Positions 43,322 through 54,006 are shown, counted from the first letter of the stretch. The stretch is DNA of 64,000 bases from Pseudoalteromonas sp. CO133X (GCA_004208945.1 SGPE01000009.1:310001-374000); one strand, 5' to 3'. The notes: generated by a model not told the origin, from the letters alone. Numbers and translations: made by a program.

Positions 43322-43416
43322 AATTCATGTTCCTTAACTATAAACTCCGTCCATTATCACCTTAAAGGGTTAATTCAATATGAACAAGGTGATTGCGCAA
43401 ATTTTTTAATAACGAT

Positions 43417-43446
43417 AAAAAAACAGGCTAAAAAGCCTGTTTTTTC
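43417..43446 (-). terminator. Terminator of the malic enzyme gene
   Basis: Stem AAAAACAGGC-TAAAAA-GCCTGTTTTT, T-rich in both directions, 18 nt beyond the reverse-strand stop at 43464. Confidence 0.85.
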
Positions 43447-43463
43447 TAAATAGAAATAAAGAA

Positions 43464-45158
43464 TTAAATACTACGACGTTTGTAGTTACGGTATTCAGGT
43501 AACCAGTAATTCTTTTCGATTGCAGCCCATAAAGCTTCATCGCTTAATTCTAGTGCAACGCCCTCTTCCATCGCTTTTTTAGCGACAGCAAAAGCAATAC
43601 GTTTACTTAAAGCTTGGATCTCTGTTAAGGCTGGTAACAAACTACCTTTACCAGTGTTAGCGCGAGGCGAAGACTCTGCTAACGTTTCACTTGAAACAAT
43701 CAACATTGCATCTGTAATACGGGTTGCTTTAGCTGCAATAACGCCTAAGCCAATACCAGGGAAGATGTAGCTGTTGTTACATTGAGGGATTGGAAATACT
43801 TGGCCATTATAATTAACAGGATCAAATGGGCTACCTGAAGCAACGATTGCTTGGCCGTCTGTCCACTCGATTACATCTGCAGGAAGCGCTTCCACTTGCT
43901 TCGATGGATTACTCAATGGGAAAATAATTGGCTGTGCACATGATGCATGCATTGCACGAATAACTTGCTCTGTAAATAATCCAGGTTGACCAGATACACC
44001 GATTAAGATGTCTGGTTGTGCACAGTGCATTACATCAAGAAGTGATGCGTACTCACCACTGTAAGTCCACTCACTTAAGTGTGCTTTCGGTTGAGCAAGT
44101 GCATCTTGGAAATCACGTAAACCTTCCATACCTTCAGTAAGTAGACCAAAACGGTCAACCATGAAGATTTGAGAACGAGCTTGCTCATCGCTAATGCCTT
44201 CAGCAACCATAGTACTGATAATTTGCTCTGCGATACCACAGCCAGCAGAACCTGCGCCAACAAATACTACTTTCTGCTCAGAAAGCTTTGCACCTTTTAC
44301 ACGACATGCAGCAAGTAATGAACCCACAGTCACAGCAGCTGTTCCTTGGATATCATCATTAAAGCTACAAATTTCGTTACGGTAACGTTTCAGTAAAGGC
44401 ATTGCGTTCGGTTGTGCAAAATCTTCAAACTGCAACAGCACACTAGGCCAGCGACGTTTAACGGCTTTAATAAATAATTCTAAGAATTCATCATACTCGT
44501 CTTGTGAGATACGCTTATGACGTGCGCCCATGTACATTGGGTCATTAAGCAGTTTTTCGTTATTTGTACCAACATCAAGCATTACAGGTAATGTATAAGC
44601 AGGGCTAATACCACCACACGCTGTGTAAAGTGATAATTTACCGATTGGAATACCCATGCCACCAATACCTTGGTCACCTAAACCAAGAATACGCTCACCG
44701 TCCGTTACAACGATAACTTTAACTTTACCTTTTGTAGCATTACGTAAAATATCATCAATTTGGAAACGATCTTCATAAGAAATAAATAAACCACGGGCAC
44801 TGCGGTAAATATCCGAGAATTTTTCGCACGCATCACCTACTGTTGGTGTGTAAATGATAGGCATCATTTCTTCAAGATGATCACGCACTAAGCGGTAGTA
44901 TAAGGTTTCGTTGTTATCTTGAATTGCGCGTAAGTAAATGTGCTTATTGAGGTTGTCGCTAAAGCTTGAATATTGCTGATAACAACGCTCAACCTGCTCT
45001 TCGATAGTCTCGTAACGAGGAGGTAATAAGCCAGCTAAGTTGAAACTTTCTCTTTCTTTTTGTGAAAAAGCGCTGCCTTTGTTTAATAGCGGCGTTTCAA
45101 TAAGGCCTGGGCCTGAATAAGGAATATATAGATAATTTGGATCGGTATTTGTAGTCAT
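43464..45158 (-). CDS. maeA: NAD-dependent malic enzyme (MaeA type)
   Basis: A 564-residue oxaloacetate-decorating malate dehydrogenase (malate to pyruvate plus CO2). It shows [21 protein letters not shown], the [13 protein letters not shown] site, [36 protein letters not shown] and the NAD-binding [16 protein letters not shown]. It aligns in style and length with E. coli MaeA (565). I chose ATG 45158 ([14 protein letters not shown]) because GGAA lies just upstream and its length fits; ATG 45197 adds thirteen residues without a ribosome site. Confidence 0.93.
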   Translation of the reverse strand: MTTNTDPNYLYIPYSGPGLIETPLLNKGSAFSQKERESFNLAGLLPPRYETIEEQVERCYQQYSSFSDNLNKHIYLRAIQDNNETLYYRLVRDHLEEMMPIIYTPTVGDACEKFSDIYRSARGLFISYEDRFQIDDILRNATKGKVKVIVVTDGERILGLGDQGIGGMGIPIGKLSLYTACGGISPAYTLPVMLDVGTNNEKLLNDPMYMGARHKRISQDEYDEFLELFIKAVKRRWPSVLLQFEDFAQPNAMPLLKRYRNEICSFNDDIQGTAAVTVGSLLAACRVKGAKLSEQKVVFVGAGSAGCGIAEQIISTMVAEGISDEQARSQIFMVDRFGLLTEGMEGLRDFQDALAQPKAHLSEWTYSGEYASLLDVMHCAQPDILIGVSGQPGLFTEQVIRAMHASCAQPIIFPLSNPSKQVEALPADVIEWTDGQAIVASGSPFDPVNYNGQVFPIPQCNNSYIFPGIGLGVIAAKATRITDAMLIVSSETLAESSPRANTGKGSLLPALTEIQALSKRIAFAVAKKAMEEGVALELSDEALWAAIEKNYWLPEYRNYKRRSI

Positions 45159-45301
45159 ATTTCCAAGCTTTGATGCGTCATAATTATGACCTGACATTAT
45201 TACTGTTGAAGGTGAAATTGCAATGACAATCCACCTTGTCAGACCATTGAAGAAAATGAATTTTATGCTCTAAACTGCATACTCTTTAGTATACATGAAA
45301 A

Positions 45302-45325
45302 CTCAGCAGCTTTAAGGCTGCTGAG
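45302..45325. terminator. Terminator of the gamma-glutamyltransferase gene
   Basis: 9-bp perfect stem CTCAGCAGC / GCTGCTGAG with a 6-nt loop. On the reverse strand it is followed by TTTTC. It lies 8 nt past the stop at 45333. Confidence 0.8.
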
Positions 45326-45332
45326 CACGTTT

Positions 45333-47090
45333 TTAATGGCTTTTATCACTTAAAGCAATACCTTCACGACGCGGATCAGCAGCGCCGTAAAGTTTACCCT
45401 CTTTTAGTTCAACAGCATGTAAACCAGAGTTTAAATCTAAGATGCGAATATTGTGTCCACGGTTAACAAAATCAGCTTTATGATTTGCAAGCTCGGTGCC
45501 TTTTTCAAGGCTGGTATAGTTATTTCGGTTTGTAATGCGTGGTAAGTTTATCGCTTCTTGCGCGTCTAAATTCCAATCGAGAACACCCACAACCACTTGC
45601 GCTACATAATCAATGATACGACTACCACCGGGTGAACCAACCACTAAGCGCAAGCTACCGTCTTTGTTAAACACCATTACAGGCGACATTGAGCTACGCG
45701 GGCGTTTACCTGCTTCAACACGATTTGCTAAAGGTTTACCATCTTTTGTTGGCGATAAAGCAAAATCAGTCAGTTGATTGTTTAAAATATACCCGTTTAC
45801 CATGACTGTTGAACCAAACGCCATTTCAATAGAGCTTGTCATCGAAACCGCATTACCTTCACTATCAACAATAGATACATGAGTTGTTGATGGCAATTCA
45901 TACGCATCATCTTGTGCATAAGCAAGTGAGTTAGGCGGCGTGCCTGCTTCTGCATGAACATCTTTCTCTGAAATAAGCTTAGCGCGACTGGTAATGTACT
46001 CTTTGTTTAACAAGCCTTCGGTAGGGATTGCCATAAAATCAGGGTCACCCATGTATACATTTCTGTCGGCAAAAGCTAAACGCGATGCTTGAGTAAAATA
46101 ATGAAGCGCTTGTACTGAGTTAGGTTCAAGCTTTGCCATTTCTTTGTGCTCAAGCAAGGCTAGAATTTGTAACACAGCAACTCCCCCACTACTAGGTGGT
46201 GCCATTGAGCACACTTCATATTGATGATAATCAACACACACTGGCGCACGCTCTTTGCTTTGATAGTTTGCTAAATCCTCTACGCGAAGTGTGCCTGGCG
46301 CTACAATTGAATTTTGCACTGCATGAACAAGTTGTTGTGCATTTTCGCCTTTGTAAAAAGCATCAATACCTCGTTTTGCTATTTCTTTATAAAGTGCTGC
46401 AAGCTCAGGGTTTTTCTTAACAGTGCCAATAGCGAGCGGCTTTCCGTCTGGAAAAAAGTAATCACGAATAACAGGTAACTTTGTAACACCAGGGTTTAGT
46501 TCTTTAGCTAGTAACTTATGCAAGCGAGGCGAAACAACAAATCCTTGTTCTGCAAGGGCTATTGCAGGTTGAAATAACGTTTCCCAAGAAAGCTTGCCGT
46601 AGCGCTTATGAGCTGATGCAAAGGCATGTAAAATACCCGGAACACCCACTGAGCGACCACCAACCACCGCTTCAATCCATTTTACCGCTTTACCGTGCTC
46701 ATCTAAAAACAGTGTTTCATCCGCATTACTAGGCGCAGTTTCACGGCCATCAAAACTTGTTAAGCTCTTTGACTTGTTATCAAAGTACATCATAAAGGTG
46801 CCACCACCTATGCCTGATGATTGTGGCTCAACTAATGTGAGTACGAGTTGAGTAGCGATTGCTGCATCAACGGCTGTACCGCCTAGCTCAAGCATTTTTT
46901 GCCCTGCTTTTACAGCATAAGGATTGGCTGCTGCGACCATATATTTATCGCCTTCAACGACTTGCTTATGAGCAAATCCCGTTGCAGCTTCTGGTTCTCT
47001 TGTTTCAATTTTTGCCGGTGCTGCTAAAAGTGTTGAACAATACAGTAATGAAGAAGAGAGCACGATAAGTGCTTTGGTTTTAAAAAACAT
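45333..47090 (-). CDS. ggt: Gamma-glutamyltransferase
   Basis: A 585-residue periplasmic Ntn-hydrolase that cleaves glutathione. The signal peptide (ALIVLSSSLLYCSTLLA) is followed by the large-subunit region with EPQSSGIGGGTFM and DGRETAPSNA. The autoprocessing and catalytic threonine begins the small subunit in STTHVSIVDSEGNAVSMTSSI, and GSPGGSRIIDYV follows near the end. All key parts appear intact. Single gene with its own terminator. Confidence 0.93.
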   Translation of the reverse strand: MFFKTKALIVLSSSLLYCSTLLAAPAKIETREPEAATGFAHKQVVEGDKYMVAAANPYAVKAGQKMLELGGTAVDAAIATQLVLTLVEPQSSGIGGGTFMMYFDNKSKSLTSFDGRETAPSNADETLFLDEHGKAVKWIEAVVGGRSVGVPGILHAFASAHKRYGKLSWETLFQPAIALAEQGFVVSPRLHKLLAKELNPGVTKLPVIRDYFFPDGKPLAIGTVKKNPELAALYKEIAKRGIDAFYKGENAQQLVHAVQNSIVAPGTLRVEDLANYQSKERAPVCVDYHQYEVCSMAPPSSGGVAVLQILALLEHKEMAKLEPNSVQALHYFTQASRLAFADRNVYMGDPDFMAIPTEGLLNKEYITSRAKLISEKDVHAEAGTPPNSLAYAQDDAYELPSTTHVSIVDSEGNAVSMTSSIEMAFGSTVMVNGYILNNQLTDFALSPTKDGKPLANRVEAGKRPRSSMSPVMVFNKDGSLRLVVGSPGGSRIIDYVAQVVVGVLDWNLDAQEAINLPRITNRNNYTSLEKGTELANHKADFVNRGHNIRILDLNSGLHAVELKEGKLYGAADPRREGIALSDKSH

Positions 47091-47175
47091 AAAAAACTAA
47101 ATCCCGGTTGTTTAATTGGCATCTTGGTGTGAAACGTGCACAATATGCAAAAAATTTCTAAGCTATAAAAATAAC

Positions 47176-47772
47176 ATGATCAACCTGCCCCTGAAACCAC
47201 TATATGTACTTCCTCCCCTATGTTTAATCTTACTAAGCTCTTTTTTTGCGGCATTTAATCTAAATGATTATTTAGAATTTAACCGGTTGTTAGTTACAAA
47301 TGGTGAATATTGGCGGATTTTCACTAGTCAATTCGTTCATGCAAATTGGCCTCATCTTTTATTAAATTGCGCTGGTATTTTTTTAATATGGGCATTACAT
47401 GCTGAACATACATCACCATTTAGATACGCTTTTAACATCGCTGTTCTTGCACTTTGGTGTGGATTAGGCGTGTGGTTATTTTGTCCTGATATTTATATTT
47501 ATACGGGACTTAGTGCATTACTGCATGGTGTAATAATTTGGGGATCGGTAAAAGACGTACAAGCAGGCCTATTTTCAGGCTGGTTGTTGTTCGTAGGCAC
47601 ATGGGCGAAAGTTATTTGGGAGCAAATTGCAGGCCCTAGTGATTCAGTGAGCCAATTAATTGCATCAAATGTGGCTATAGATGCTCATTTTATTGGTGCA
47701 CTTGGTGGCACAGTACTGGCTTTGCCAGTATTTTTCAATGTTTTAAAGTCTACATATAAAAACAGCCACTAA
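47176..47772 (+). CDS. Rhombosortase-like rhomboid-family intramembrane protease
   Basis: A 198-residue six-helix membrane protein with the rhomboid serine motif GLSALLHG and the histidine motif AHFIGALGG, plus the N-terminal NGEYWRIFTSQFVHANWPHLLLN. The size and the GLSxxLHG form fit rhombosortases (RrtA), which cut GlyGly-CTERM tails of secreted proteins. I chose ATG 47176; the upstream extension starts with TTG and reads unlike the family. No GlyGly-CTERM substrate was noticed in the window. Confidence 0.85.
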   Translation: MINLPLKPLYVLPPLCLILLSSFFAAFNLNDYLEFNRLLVTNGEYWRIFTSQFVHANWPHLLLNCAGIFLIWALHAEHTSPFRYAFNIAVLALWCGLGVWLFCPDIYIYTGLSALLHGVIIWGSVKDVQAGLFSGWLLFVGTWAKVIWEQIAGPSDSVSQLIASNVAIDAHFIGALGGTVLALPVFFNVLKSTYKNSH

Positions 47773-47784
47773 TAAGTGGCTGTT
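47761..47784. terminator. Terminator overlapping the rhombosortase stop
   Basis: Stem AACAGCCACT / AGTGGCTGTT with a 4-nt loop, followed by TTTCG. The left arm includes the last codons. It may serve the convergent S9 peptidase too. Confidence 0.75.
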
Positions 47785-47801
47785 TCGTCTATGTCCTAAA
47801 A

Positions 47802-50294
47802 CTAAAGCGTTTCTTTAAACAACTTATAAATACGACGGTATTCATCTAACCAGCTTGATGGCTGTACAAAGCCATGTGGTTCTACTGGGAAAATAGCTGT
47901 TTCAAAGTTTTCTTTTTCAAGCTCAATTAAACGTTGTACTAGGCGCACAGAGTCTTGGAAGAATACGTTGTCATCAACCATAGGTGCGTTGATTAATAAG
48001 CGATTTTTCAAACCTTCCGCAAAATAAATTGGTGAACTCTTCTCATACGCAATTGGGTCAACATCTGGGTGATTTAAGATGTTCGACGTGTAAGGACCAT
48101 TGTAGTGAGCCCAATCAGTTACCGGACGAAGCGCTGCACCTGCTTGGAATAGATCAGGTTGTGTAAATAGCGCCATAAACGTCATGAAACCACCGTAAGA
48201 ACCACCGTAGGTGCCTACCGCTTGTGTATCTACGTTAGCGTTGTCTGCCATCCAGCTTACGCCGTCTGCTAAATCTTGAATTTCTGGCGTACCCATTTGG
48301 CGATAAATTGCTGTACGCCAGTCACGCCCATAACCTTTAGAGGCACGGTAGTCCATGTCCATGACTACGTAGCCTTCTGAAGCCAGTAGTGAATGGAACA
48401 TAAACTCGCGGAAGTAACCAGACCAACCCATGTGTGAGTTTTGTAGGTAACCAGCACCGTGGTTAAAGATAACCGCTTTACGGTTTTTACCTGTTTCGCC
48501 CTCTTTATAATCAGCTGGGTAATATACTTTTGCGTAAATTGGCTGATCAGTGTGGCTTGAAGGCACAGCAACAATCTTAGGTGCAATTAACTTCTTCGCT
48601 AAGAACTCACCAGATACCGTATGCGTTAGTTGAGTTGCTTGGGTATTTGCTTTTGCATCAGCAACATATAGCTCAGGCGGCGACATAATCTTAGAGTGGG
48701 TTAGCAATAGTTTGCTTTCATCTGGACTTAACTGGTAGTCAGTCATGCCATCAAGGTTAGTGACTTGCTCAGACTCACCGTTTGCAGGGTTTACACGATA
48801 GATTTCGTAGAGACCTGGGTGCTCAACGTTTGCTTTGTAGTAAATCGCTGAGTTATCAGCCGTTAACGTTAAGTTAGAAACAACAAATTGGCCTTTAGTA
48901 AGCTGCGTTGCTTTACCGTTAAGTGGCTTTTTGTAAATGTGGCTGTAACCAGACTCTTCAGATAAGTAGTAAAGCGTGTCTGAGTTGTTCAACCAACCAA
49001 AATCGTTGTATGCGTAGTTTACCCATGCATCGTCATGTAAACGGTGCTGTGAAACAAGTTTGTTGTTTTGTGTATCAACAGTGGCTAACCAACGGTCTTT
49101 GTTATCCCATGCTTCAAGCATAAGAGCCACGTGTGAACCATCTGTGTTCCACTGGATAGCACTTTGATCCCAACCCCAATCCATCATTAGGTTGATAGCG
49201 CGTGGCGCTTTTTCAGACTTGTAAGTTTTGCCATCACGAGCGTAGTTTTCTTTCTTAACAGCTGCAAGAACATCTTCATCAAAACCTGGTAAGGTATCGA
49301 ATGCAAGGGTTGTTTGCTCGCCTGATTTAAGGTCGATGTAAATAACATCTGAGCTGATTGGTTTTTCATCCGCAACGCGACGACGTACTTTTTCAGCTTT
49401 TACGCGAGCATCATCAGCAATGTAGTTAGGCATGATATCGCCTTCATCGCGCCATGAGCGGTTTTCAGTGGTTACTGCAACGAGTGCTTGTCCATTTGGT
49501 GAAAGCTGTACATCTGCCAAACGTTTATCTTTGCCTAAATAGAACTGTGAATTAGCAATACTGTCGTTTTGCTCATTAATTTGCTCTTTACGCGCTTCAC
49601 TGTCTTTTTTGTTTTTGTGAGTCAGCGCAATGTAACTAATTAGTTTGTGCTGCTCTTTTGCAATATACGTGTCTGGCTCTTGCAGACCTTTAGGTGCATC
49701 GTCTAGGTGTAAGTTAACTAATTCAACTTGACGACCTGTTGCCAAATCAACTTTATAAAATGCATTACCTTGGCGATACGCAAGGCTGCCATCCGTTAAG
49801 AACTGCGGCTTTGATTGCTGTGCGCTGTCGTGCGTAATTTGTGTAATTTGACCGGTGCTTAAGTTTTTAACAAAGATATTACCTTCAAATGCATACGCCT
49901 GTTGCTTCTTATCAGCCGAGTAAACTGCGTTTTTTGCACCTACTGTGTGTAATTTGTTTAACGCTAATTGTGATGCAGATTGACTATTAACCGCTTGAAC
50001 ATATAAATCGCGTAACTCACTACCCTGTTGCTTTTGTGCATAAACAATGCTGTTAGAATCACCATTCCAGAAAGCACGTTCTGGCTGACGGCCTAACCAA
50101 TCAGGGTGAGCCATTGCTTGCTCTAGCGTGATTTCGGCTGAACCTGTGTCAGCAGGGGTAACAACAACTGGGGCTACATTGGTTACTTGTTCTTCAGAAG
50201 GTGTTGAGGCGGTTGATTGACAACCAGCTAGCATAAAGCTAGATGCGACTGCGAGAGCCACTAACGTTTTATTAGCAGTGGTTTTGAATTTCAT
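47802..50294 (-). CDS. S9-family prolyl oligopeptidase-type lipoprotein peptidase
   Basis: An 830-residue predicted lipoprotein. The signal peptide ends in LAGC, followed by an N-terminal beta-propeller (about 50-570, repeated S/T-P-D and Y-S-A-D-K-type blades) and a C-terminal alpha/beta hydrolase with the nucleophile motif GGSYGGFM and a final histidine in PVEPHGFVQPSSW. It resembles DPP IV/acylaminoacyl peptidases, cutting peptides outside the cytoplasm. ATG 50294 starts the signal peptide; the frame extends a further 21 residues without coding character. Confidence 0.9.
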   Translation of the reverse strand: MKFKTTANKTLVALAVASSFMLAGCQSTASTPSEEQVTNVAPVVVTPADTGSAEITLEQAMAHPDWLGRQPERAFWNGDSNSIVYAQKQQGSELRDLYVQAVNSQSASQLALNKLHTVGAKNAVYSADKKQQAYAFEGNIFVKNLSTGQITQITHDSAQQSKPQFLTDGSLAYRQGNAFYKVDLATGRQVELVNLHLDDAPKGLQEPDTYIAKEQHKLISYIALTHKNKKDSEARKEQINEQNDSIANSQFYLGKDKRLADVQLSPNGQALVAVTTENRSWRDEGDIMPNYIADDARVKAEKVRRRVADEKPISSDVIYIDLKSGEQTTLAFDTLPGFDEDVLAAVKKENYARDGKTYKSEKAPRAINLMMDWGWDQSAIQWNTDGSHVALMLEAWDNKDRWLATVDTQNNKLVSQHRLHDDAWVNYAYNDFGWLNNSDTLYYLSEESGYSHIYKKPLNGKATQLTKGQFVVSNLTLTADNSAIYYKANVEHPGLYEIYRVNPANGESEQVTNLDGMTDYQLSPDESKLLLTHSKIMSPPELYVADAKANTQATQLTHTVSGEFLAKKLIAPKIVAVPSSHTDQPIYAKVYYPADYKEGETGKNRKAVIFNHGAGYLQNSHMGWSGYFREFMFHSLLASEGYVVMDMDYRASKGYGRDWRTAIYRQMGTPEIQDLADGVSWMADNANVDTQAVGTYGGSYGGFMTFMALFTQPDLFQAGAALRPVTDWAHYNGPYTSNILNHPDVDPIAYEKSSPIYFAEGLKNRLLINAPMVDDNVFFQDSVRLVQRLIELEKENFETAIFPVEPHGFVQPSSWLDEYRRIYKLFKETL

Positions 50295-50400
50295 AGTGCT
50301 TCTTACGGGGTTATTATAATTCGCCCTATTTAAGCAGAAGCACTGATGAAATAGCAATTTTTATAGGATAAACAGCCAAACTTTTCCGTTTAATTACAGC

Positions 50401-51564
50401 TTATTTCAAGCTGATATCAAGCCACACCATACGATGATCAGATGATGCATTACGATCTTTAATTAAACGGTATAATTCTGAACTTTTTATTGGCCAAAAT
50501 ACCCCGCCGTCGCTGATCTCGATACCATAATTAGAAGGAAGTACGTAATCAGCACGGGCTTGCCAATAGGCCGTATAATTCTTTGCATATTCTTCTTTAT
50601 AGGATTGTTTAGCCCCTTTGCTAGAAGGTGTAAATGAGGTATTTACTAGAGGATTTTTCAAAATTTGGTCTGTTGTTTCAGGACGAGCTTTACTTCCTTC
50701 AGGTGCTGCATTTAAATCACCAACAATCACAAAGCGACTTTTCGCTTTTAAGCCCCCTTTTTGACCTTTATCATCATAAATGTAGTTAGCATTATTAATG
50801 TAATCAGCAATCAGGCGCACTTCATCGTGGTTACGCTTACCGTTACGGTCTTCATCACCATCAAAAACTGGCGGAGTTGGGTGTGAAGCAAGCAAGTGAA
50901 CTGTTTTTCCTTTAACATCAATTGGTAGATCCCAAAATGATTTAGAGCTTAGGTGAACTGCTTGCCATTCCTCAGCAGAATACCAGTTTTTACCTGTTTT
51001 AGGGTCGATAGGCATTTGTGCATTTGGCATATCTTTATATTTGAATGTTTGTAAAGTACGCGCTTTATCTAAATCAATTGGGTAGCGAGAAAGTACTGCC
51101 ATTGCATAATGCCCTTCAAAGAAGCCAAAGCCTTGCGCGTCGCCTTTGTAATGCCCCTTTACACCATCGTTATCTAAATCAAACTCAGTAGGTAACCCCG
51201 TATTGACTGGTGCAATAAAATAATACGGATAATCAATTGCAACCTGCTTATTTTGCGATACTTGCAGGTAGTTTTTACGAAATACGTTAATGCCTTTGTC
51301 GGCATCAATATAATCAAACTCGTTCAGTAAAATAACATCTGGTCTTACACGTTGAATAATTTCGGCAATATTGCGAATTTGCTGGTGGTTACTCGCTAAT
51401 GCTTTGCTTAATGCATCTTTATCGACCGCCTCACCTTTTTTAGCATAGTTTGTTGCATCCATGCTCACGTTGAAAGTGGCAACACGCAGTTCTGCAGCCG
51501 CTAAATTATTAGCAAATAAGCCTGCAGCGAGTGCTATTGAAGAACTTAATAAAGAATTTTTCAT
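50401..51564 (-). CDS. Secreted endonuclease/exonuclease/phosphatase family protein
   Basis: A 387-residue EEP-fold hydrolase with a signal peptide (NSLLSSSIALAAGLFANNLAAA). Motifs are RVATFNVSMD, the acidic ligand in VILLNEFDYID, LLASHPTPPVFDGDEDRNGKRNHDE, GDLNAAPEGS and SSDHRMVWLDI. This form resembles phytase-like or phosphodiesterase-like EEP proteins of marine bacteria. The start at 51564 overlaps the stop of the YeiH gene (ATGA). Confidence 0.85.
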   Translation of the reverse strand: MKNSLLSSSIALAAGLFANNLAAAELRVATFNVSMDATNYAKKGEAVDKDALSKALASNHQQIRNIAEIIQRVRPDVILLNEFDYIDADKGINVFRKNYLQVSQNKQVAIDYPYYFIAPVNTGLPTEFDLDNDGVKGHYKGDAQGFGFFEGHYAMAVLSRYPIDLDKARTLQTFKYKDMPNAQMPIDPKTGKNWYSAEEWQAVHLSSKSFWDLPIDVKGKTVHLLASHPTPPVFDGDEDRNGKRNHDEVRLIADYINNANYIYDDKGQKGGLKAKSRFVIVGDLNAAPEGSKARPETTDQILKNPLVNTSFTPSSKGAKQSYKEEYAKNYTAYWQARADYVLPSNYGIEISDGGVFWPIKSSELYRLIKDRNASSDHRMVWLDISLK

Positions 51565-52493
51565 GAAATAAATCCGTCTACTATTAGTAGTAAAATAATA
51601 CTGCTGACAATGATCCATAAGATCATCGCCATGATAAAAGGTTTAATGCCCGCTTGTTTTAAGACTGAAATTGATAAACCACTGCCGATTAAAAATAAGG
51701 TCATTACCAAAACTTGCTTAGCACCGATGTTAAGGGCGTGCCACAGTGTTTGATACTCTGGAAAACTTGAGTTAATAAGCGCAGCCGCCAAGAAACCTAT
51801 GATAAACAAGGGTATACTGGCTTTTTCATCAGACTTCCAAAACACACCCGCGATGCTTGTGTAGGGGATGATCCACATCGCTCTGGTGAGTTTAATGGTT
51901 GTTGCAATAGCAAGCGCTGATGCACCATAAGCGGCTGATGCCCCTACTACACTACTGGTATCGTGAATCGCAAGTGCCGCCCAAACCCCAAATTGCTGCT
52001 CAGTCAGGCCAAAATAATGACCAATCATTGGGAATAACACTAAACCAATTGCATTTAATAAAAACACCACAGCGAGTGATATAGCTACTTCGTGATCTTT
52101 GGCCTTGATTACAGGCGCCATTGCAGCAATGGCGCTACCACCACAAATTGCGGTACCAAATGAGATAAGTACCCCGGTATTTTTATTTAACTTAAATAAC
52201 TGCGATAAAATTTCGCCAAGCCCAATAATCGCGGTAATACTAACGATAGTAAGCACAATAGAGCTACGCCCTACTTCTATTACTTGACTAAAATCAACAG
52301 CAAAGCCGAGGCCAATAACCGCTAACTTAAGCATCCATTTACTCATTTTTTGTGACTGTGCTGCAAATGGATTACCTAATAACATGGCAAACAAAGCACC
52401 AACAACAAGTGCCGTAGCTGAGCCAACAAATGGCAAAGCAGATGCTAAAAATAACGCAATAAATAGTATTTGTTTTGGGCGTTCGGCTATCAC
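51561..52493 (-). CDS. YeiH-family putative sulfate exporter (UPF0324)
   Basis: A 310-residue protein with about nine membrane helices and the family motifs FGTAICGGSAIAAMAPVIKA and AIHDTSSVVGASAAYG. Named putative sulfate exporter by family only. Overlaps the DUF2798 gene by 4 nt upstream and the EEP gene by 4 nt downstream. Confidence 0.88.
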   Translation of the reverse strand: MIAERPKQILFIALFLASALPFVGSATALVVGALFAMLLGNPFAAQSQKMSKWMLKLAVIGLGFAVDFSQVIEVGRSSIVLTIVSITAIIGLGEILSQLFKLNKNTGVLISFGTAICGGSAIAAMAPVIKAKDHEVAISLAVVFLLNAIGLVLFPMIGHYFGLTEQQFGVWAALAIHDTSSVVGASAAYGASALAIATTIKLTRAMWIIPYTSIAGVFWKSDEKASIPLFIIGFLAAALINSSFPEYQTLWHALNIGAKQVLVMTLFLIGSGLSISVLKQAGIKPFIMAMILWIIVSSIILLLIVDGFIS

Positions 52494-52720
52494 AACGGCG
52501 CTCTGATTAGTTTGTTGGTTAACTTATGTACTACAGGTGCGACAAAAATAACGGTAGGAAATGCCACACAAAAAGCAAAAGCCCATGCTTTAAGCCAAAT
52601 GGTTGCAATGCTATCGATTAAACCAACATTAAAAATACTGATCACCAGTGACATAAATCCAGACATAAACAGCGCCATAAAAAACGCAAATACGACTGTT
52701 CTAAATCGAGGATGTAACAT
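52490..52720 (-). CDS. DUF2798 small membrane protein
   Basis: 76 residues with two hydrophobic segments: VVFAFFMALFMSGFMSLVISIFN and WAFAFCVAFPTVIFVAPVVHKL, the pattern of DUF2798. Function unknown. First gene of the operon with yeiH-type and EEP genes. Confidence 0.85.
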   Translation of the reverse strand: MLHPRFRTVVFAFFMALFMSGFMSLVISIFNVGLIDSIATIWLKAWAFAFCVAFPTVIFVAPVVHKLTNKLIRAPL

Positions 52721-52818
52721 AACAAGCTAATATTAATATAAAAATATTAGTCTATAGGAAGAAAAACCTGACGCAAGTGCTTTGAGACAAGAGGTGTTAT
52801 TCTTGTAGAGAAATTAAA

Positions 52819-52841
52819 AAGCCGAGATAAACTCGGCTTCT
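52819..52841 (-). terminator. Terminator of purK
   Basis: 8-bp stem AAGCCGAG / CTCGGCTT with a 5-nt loop, T rich on the reverse strand, 16 nt beyond the purK stop. Confidence 0.85.
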
Positions 52842-52856
52842 TAGAATTTAAACTGA

Positions 52857-54005
52857 TCAGTTTAAAATAAGTTGGGTGCTGGTAGCAGCTACACCTGGGT
52901 AGTCTTGCTCTGGCAAGATTTCGGCAAGTGCCGCTAAGCGCTCACCAAGCTGATGAAGATTATTGGCCGAAACATTAATATGCCCCATCTTACGACCCGG
53001 TTTAGCCGTTTTACCATACCAGTGACTTGTAACGTCTGGCGTTGCAAGTACTGAGTGTGGGACTGAAGGCTGACCTAGTACGTTGATCATAGCAGTAGGA
53101 CGAAGTAATTCTGTACTACCTAATGGTAAACCTGCAACAGCGCGCATGTGGTTTTCGAACTGTGAGCAATGTGTACCCTGCTGTGTCCAGTGACCAGAGT
53201 TATGAACGCGTGGTGCAATTTCGTTTACTAATAACGTACCTTGCACATCAAAAAACTCAATTGCTAATACACCTACATAATCAAGTTCTTGCGCAAGCTT
53301 GTTGAACGCCAGTTCAGCTTGTTCTTGGATCGCTGCTTTTTCTTTACCCGCAACTGAAAGCGTAAGTACACCGTTAGTGTGTTGGTTTTCAGTCAGTGGA
53401 TAAATAACTGTGTTACCCGCTTTGTCGCGTGCCCCAATAATAGATACTTCACGGTCAAACGGAATCATCTTTTCAGCGATAATAGAGTGCGGTGCAGTTT
53501 CGGTGCCTGATGCGATGAAATCTGCCATTTCTGACCAGATTTGGTCAATTTGATCATCAGACTTTAAGCGCCACTGTCCTTTTCCATCGTAACCCGCTTG
53601 GCAAGTTTTGATCACAAGCGGCTTGCCTAAGCGCTCTACAGCAGCAATAAGGTGCGCTTTTTCTGTAATTAATTGGTAAGGCGCACATTCAACATTTGTT
53701 TTATCAAGTAATGCTTTTTCAAGTGCGCGGTCGCCACCGGTTTTAATCGCTGCTTTACCTGGGTAAAACTTATTACTTTGACAGCATAGCGTTAGTACAT
53801 CATCAGGAATGTGTTCAAACTCAGCTGTGATGGCGTCTGCGTTATCAATAGCATGTTGTAATGTGCTATTGTGAACTTCACCGGTTAACGGATGAATGAT
53901 TTTTTCACTACCCACATCGTAGGCAACAACATTTAAATCAAGCGGTGCACCCGCTAAGCTCATCATGCGAGCTAACTGACCTGCACCTAAAATTAGAATA
54001 TTCAT
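52857..54005 (-). CDS. purK: N5-carboxyaminoimidazole ribonucleotide synthase (PurK)
   Basis: A 382-residue ATP-grasp enzyme of purine synthesis converting AIR, ATP and bicarbonate to N5-CAIR. It shows the N-terminal ILGAGQLARMMSLAG, KTCQAGYDGKGQW, the ATP-grasp block AIEFFDVQGTLLVNEIAPRVHNSGHWTQQG and AMINVLGQ. Starts 1 nt after the purE stop; the two form the usual purEK operon. Confidence 0.95.
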   Translation of the reverse strand: MNILILGAGQLARMMSLAGAPLDLNVVAYDVGSEKIIHPLTGEVHNSTLQHAIDNADAITAEFEHIPDDVLTLCCQSNKFYPGKAAIKTGGDRALEKALLDKTNVECAPYQLITEKAHLIAAVERLGKPLVIKTCQAGYDGKGQWRLKSDDQIDQIWSEMADFIASGTETAPHSIIAEKMIPFDREVSIIGARDKAGNTVIYPLTENQHTNGVLTLSVAGKEKAAIQEQAELAFNKLAQELDYVGVLAIEFFDVQGTLLVNEIAPRVHNSGHWTQQGTHCSQFENHMRAVAGLPLGSTELLRPTAMINVLGQPSVPHSVLATPDVTSHWYGKTAKPGRKMGHINVSANNLHQLGERLAALAEILPEQDYPGVAATSTQLILN

Positions 54006-54006
54006 A

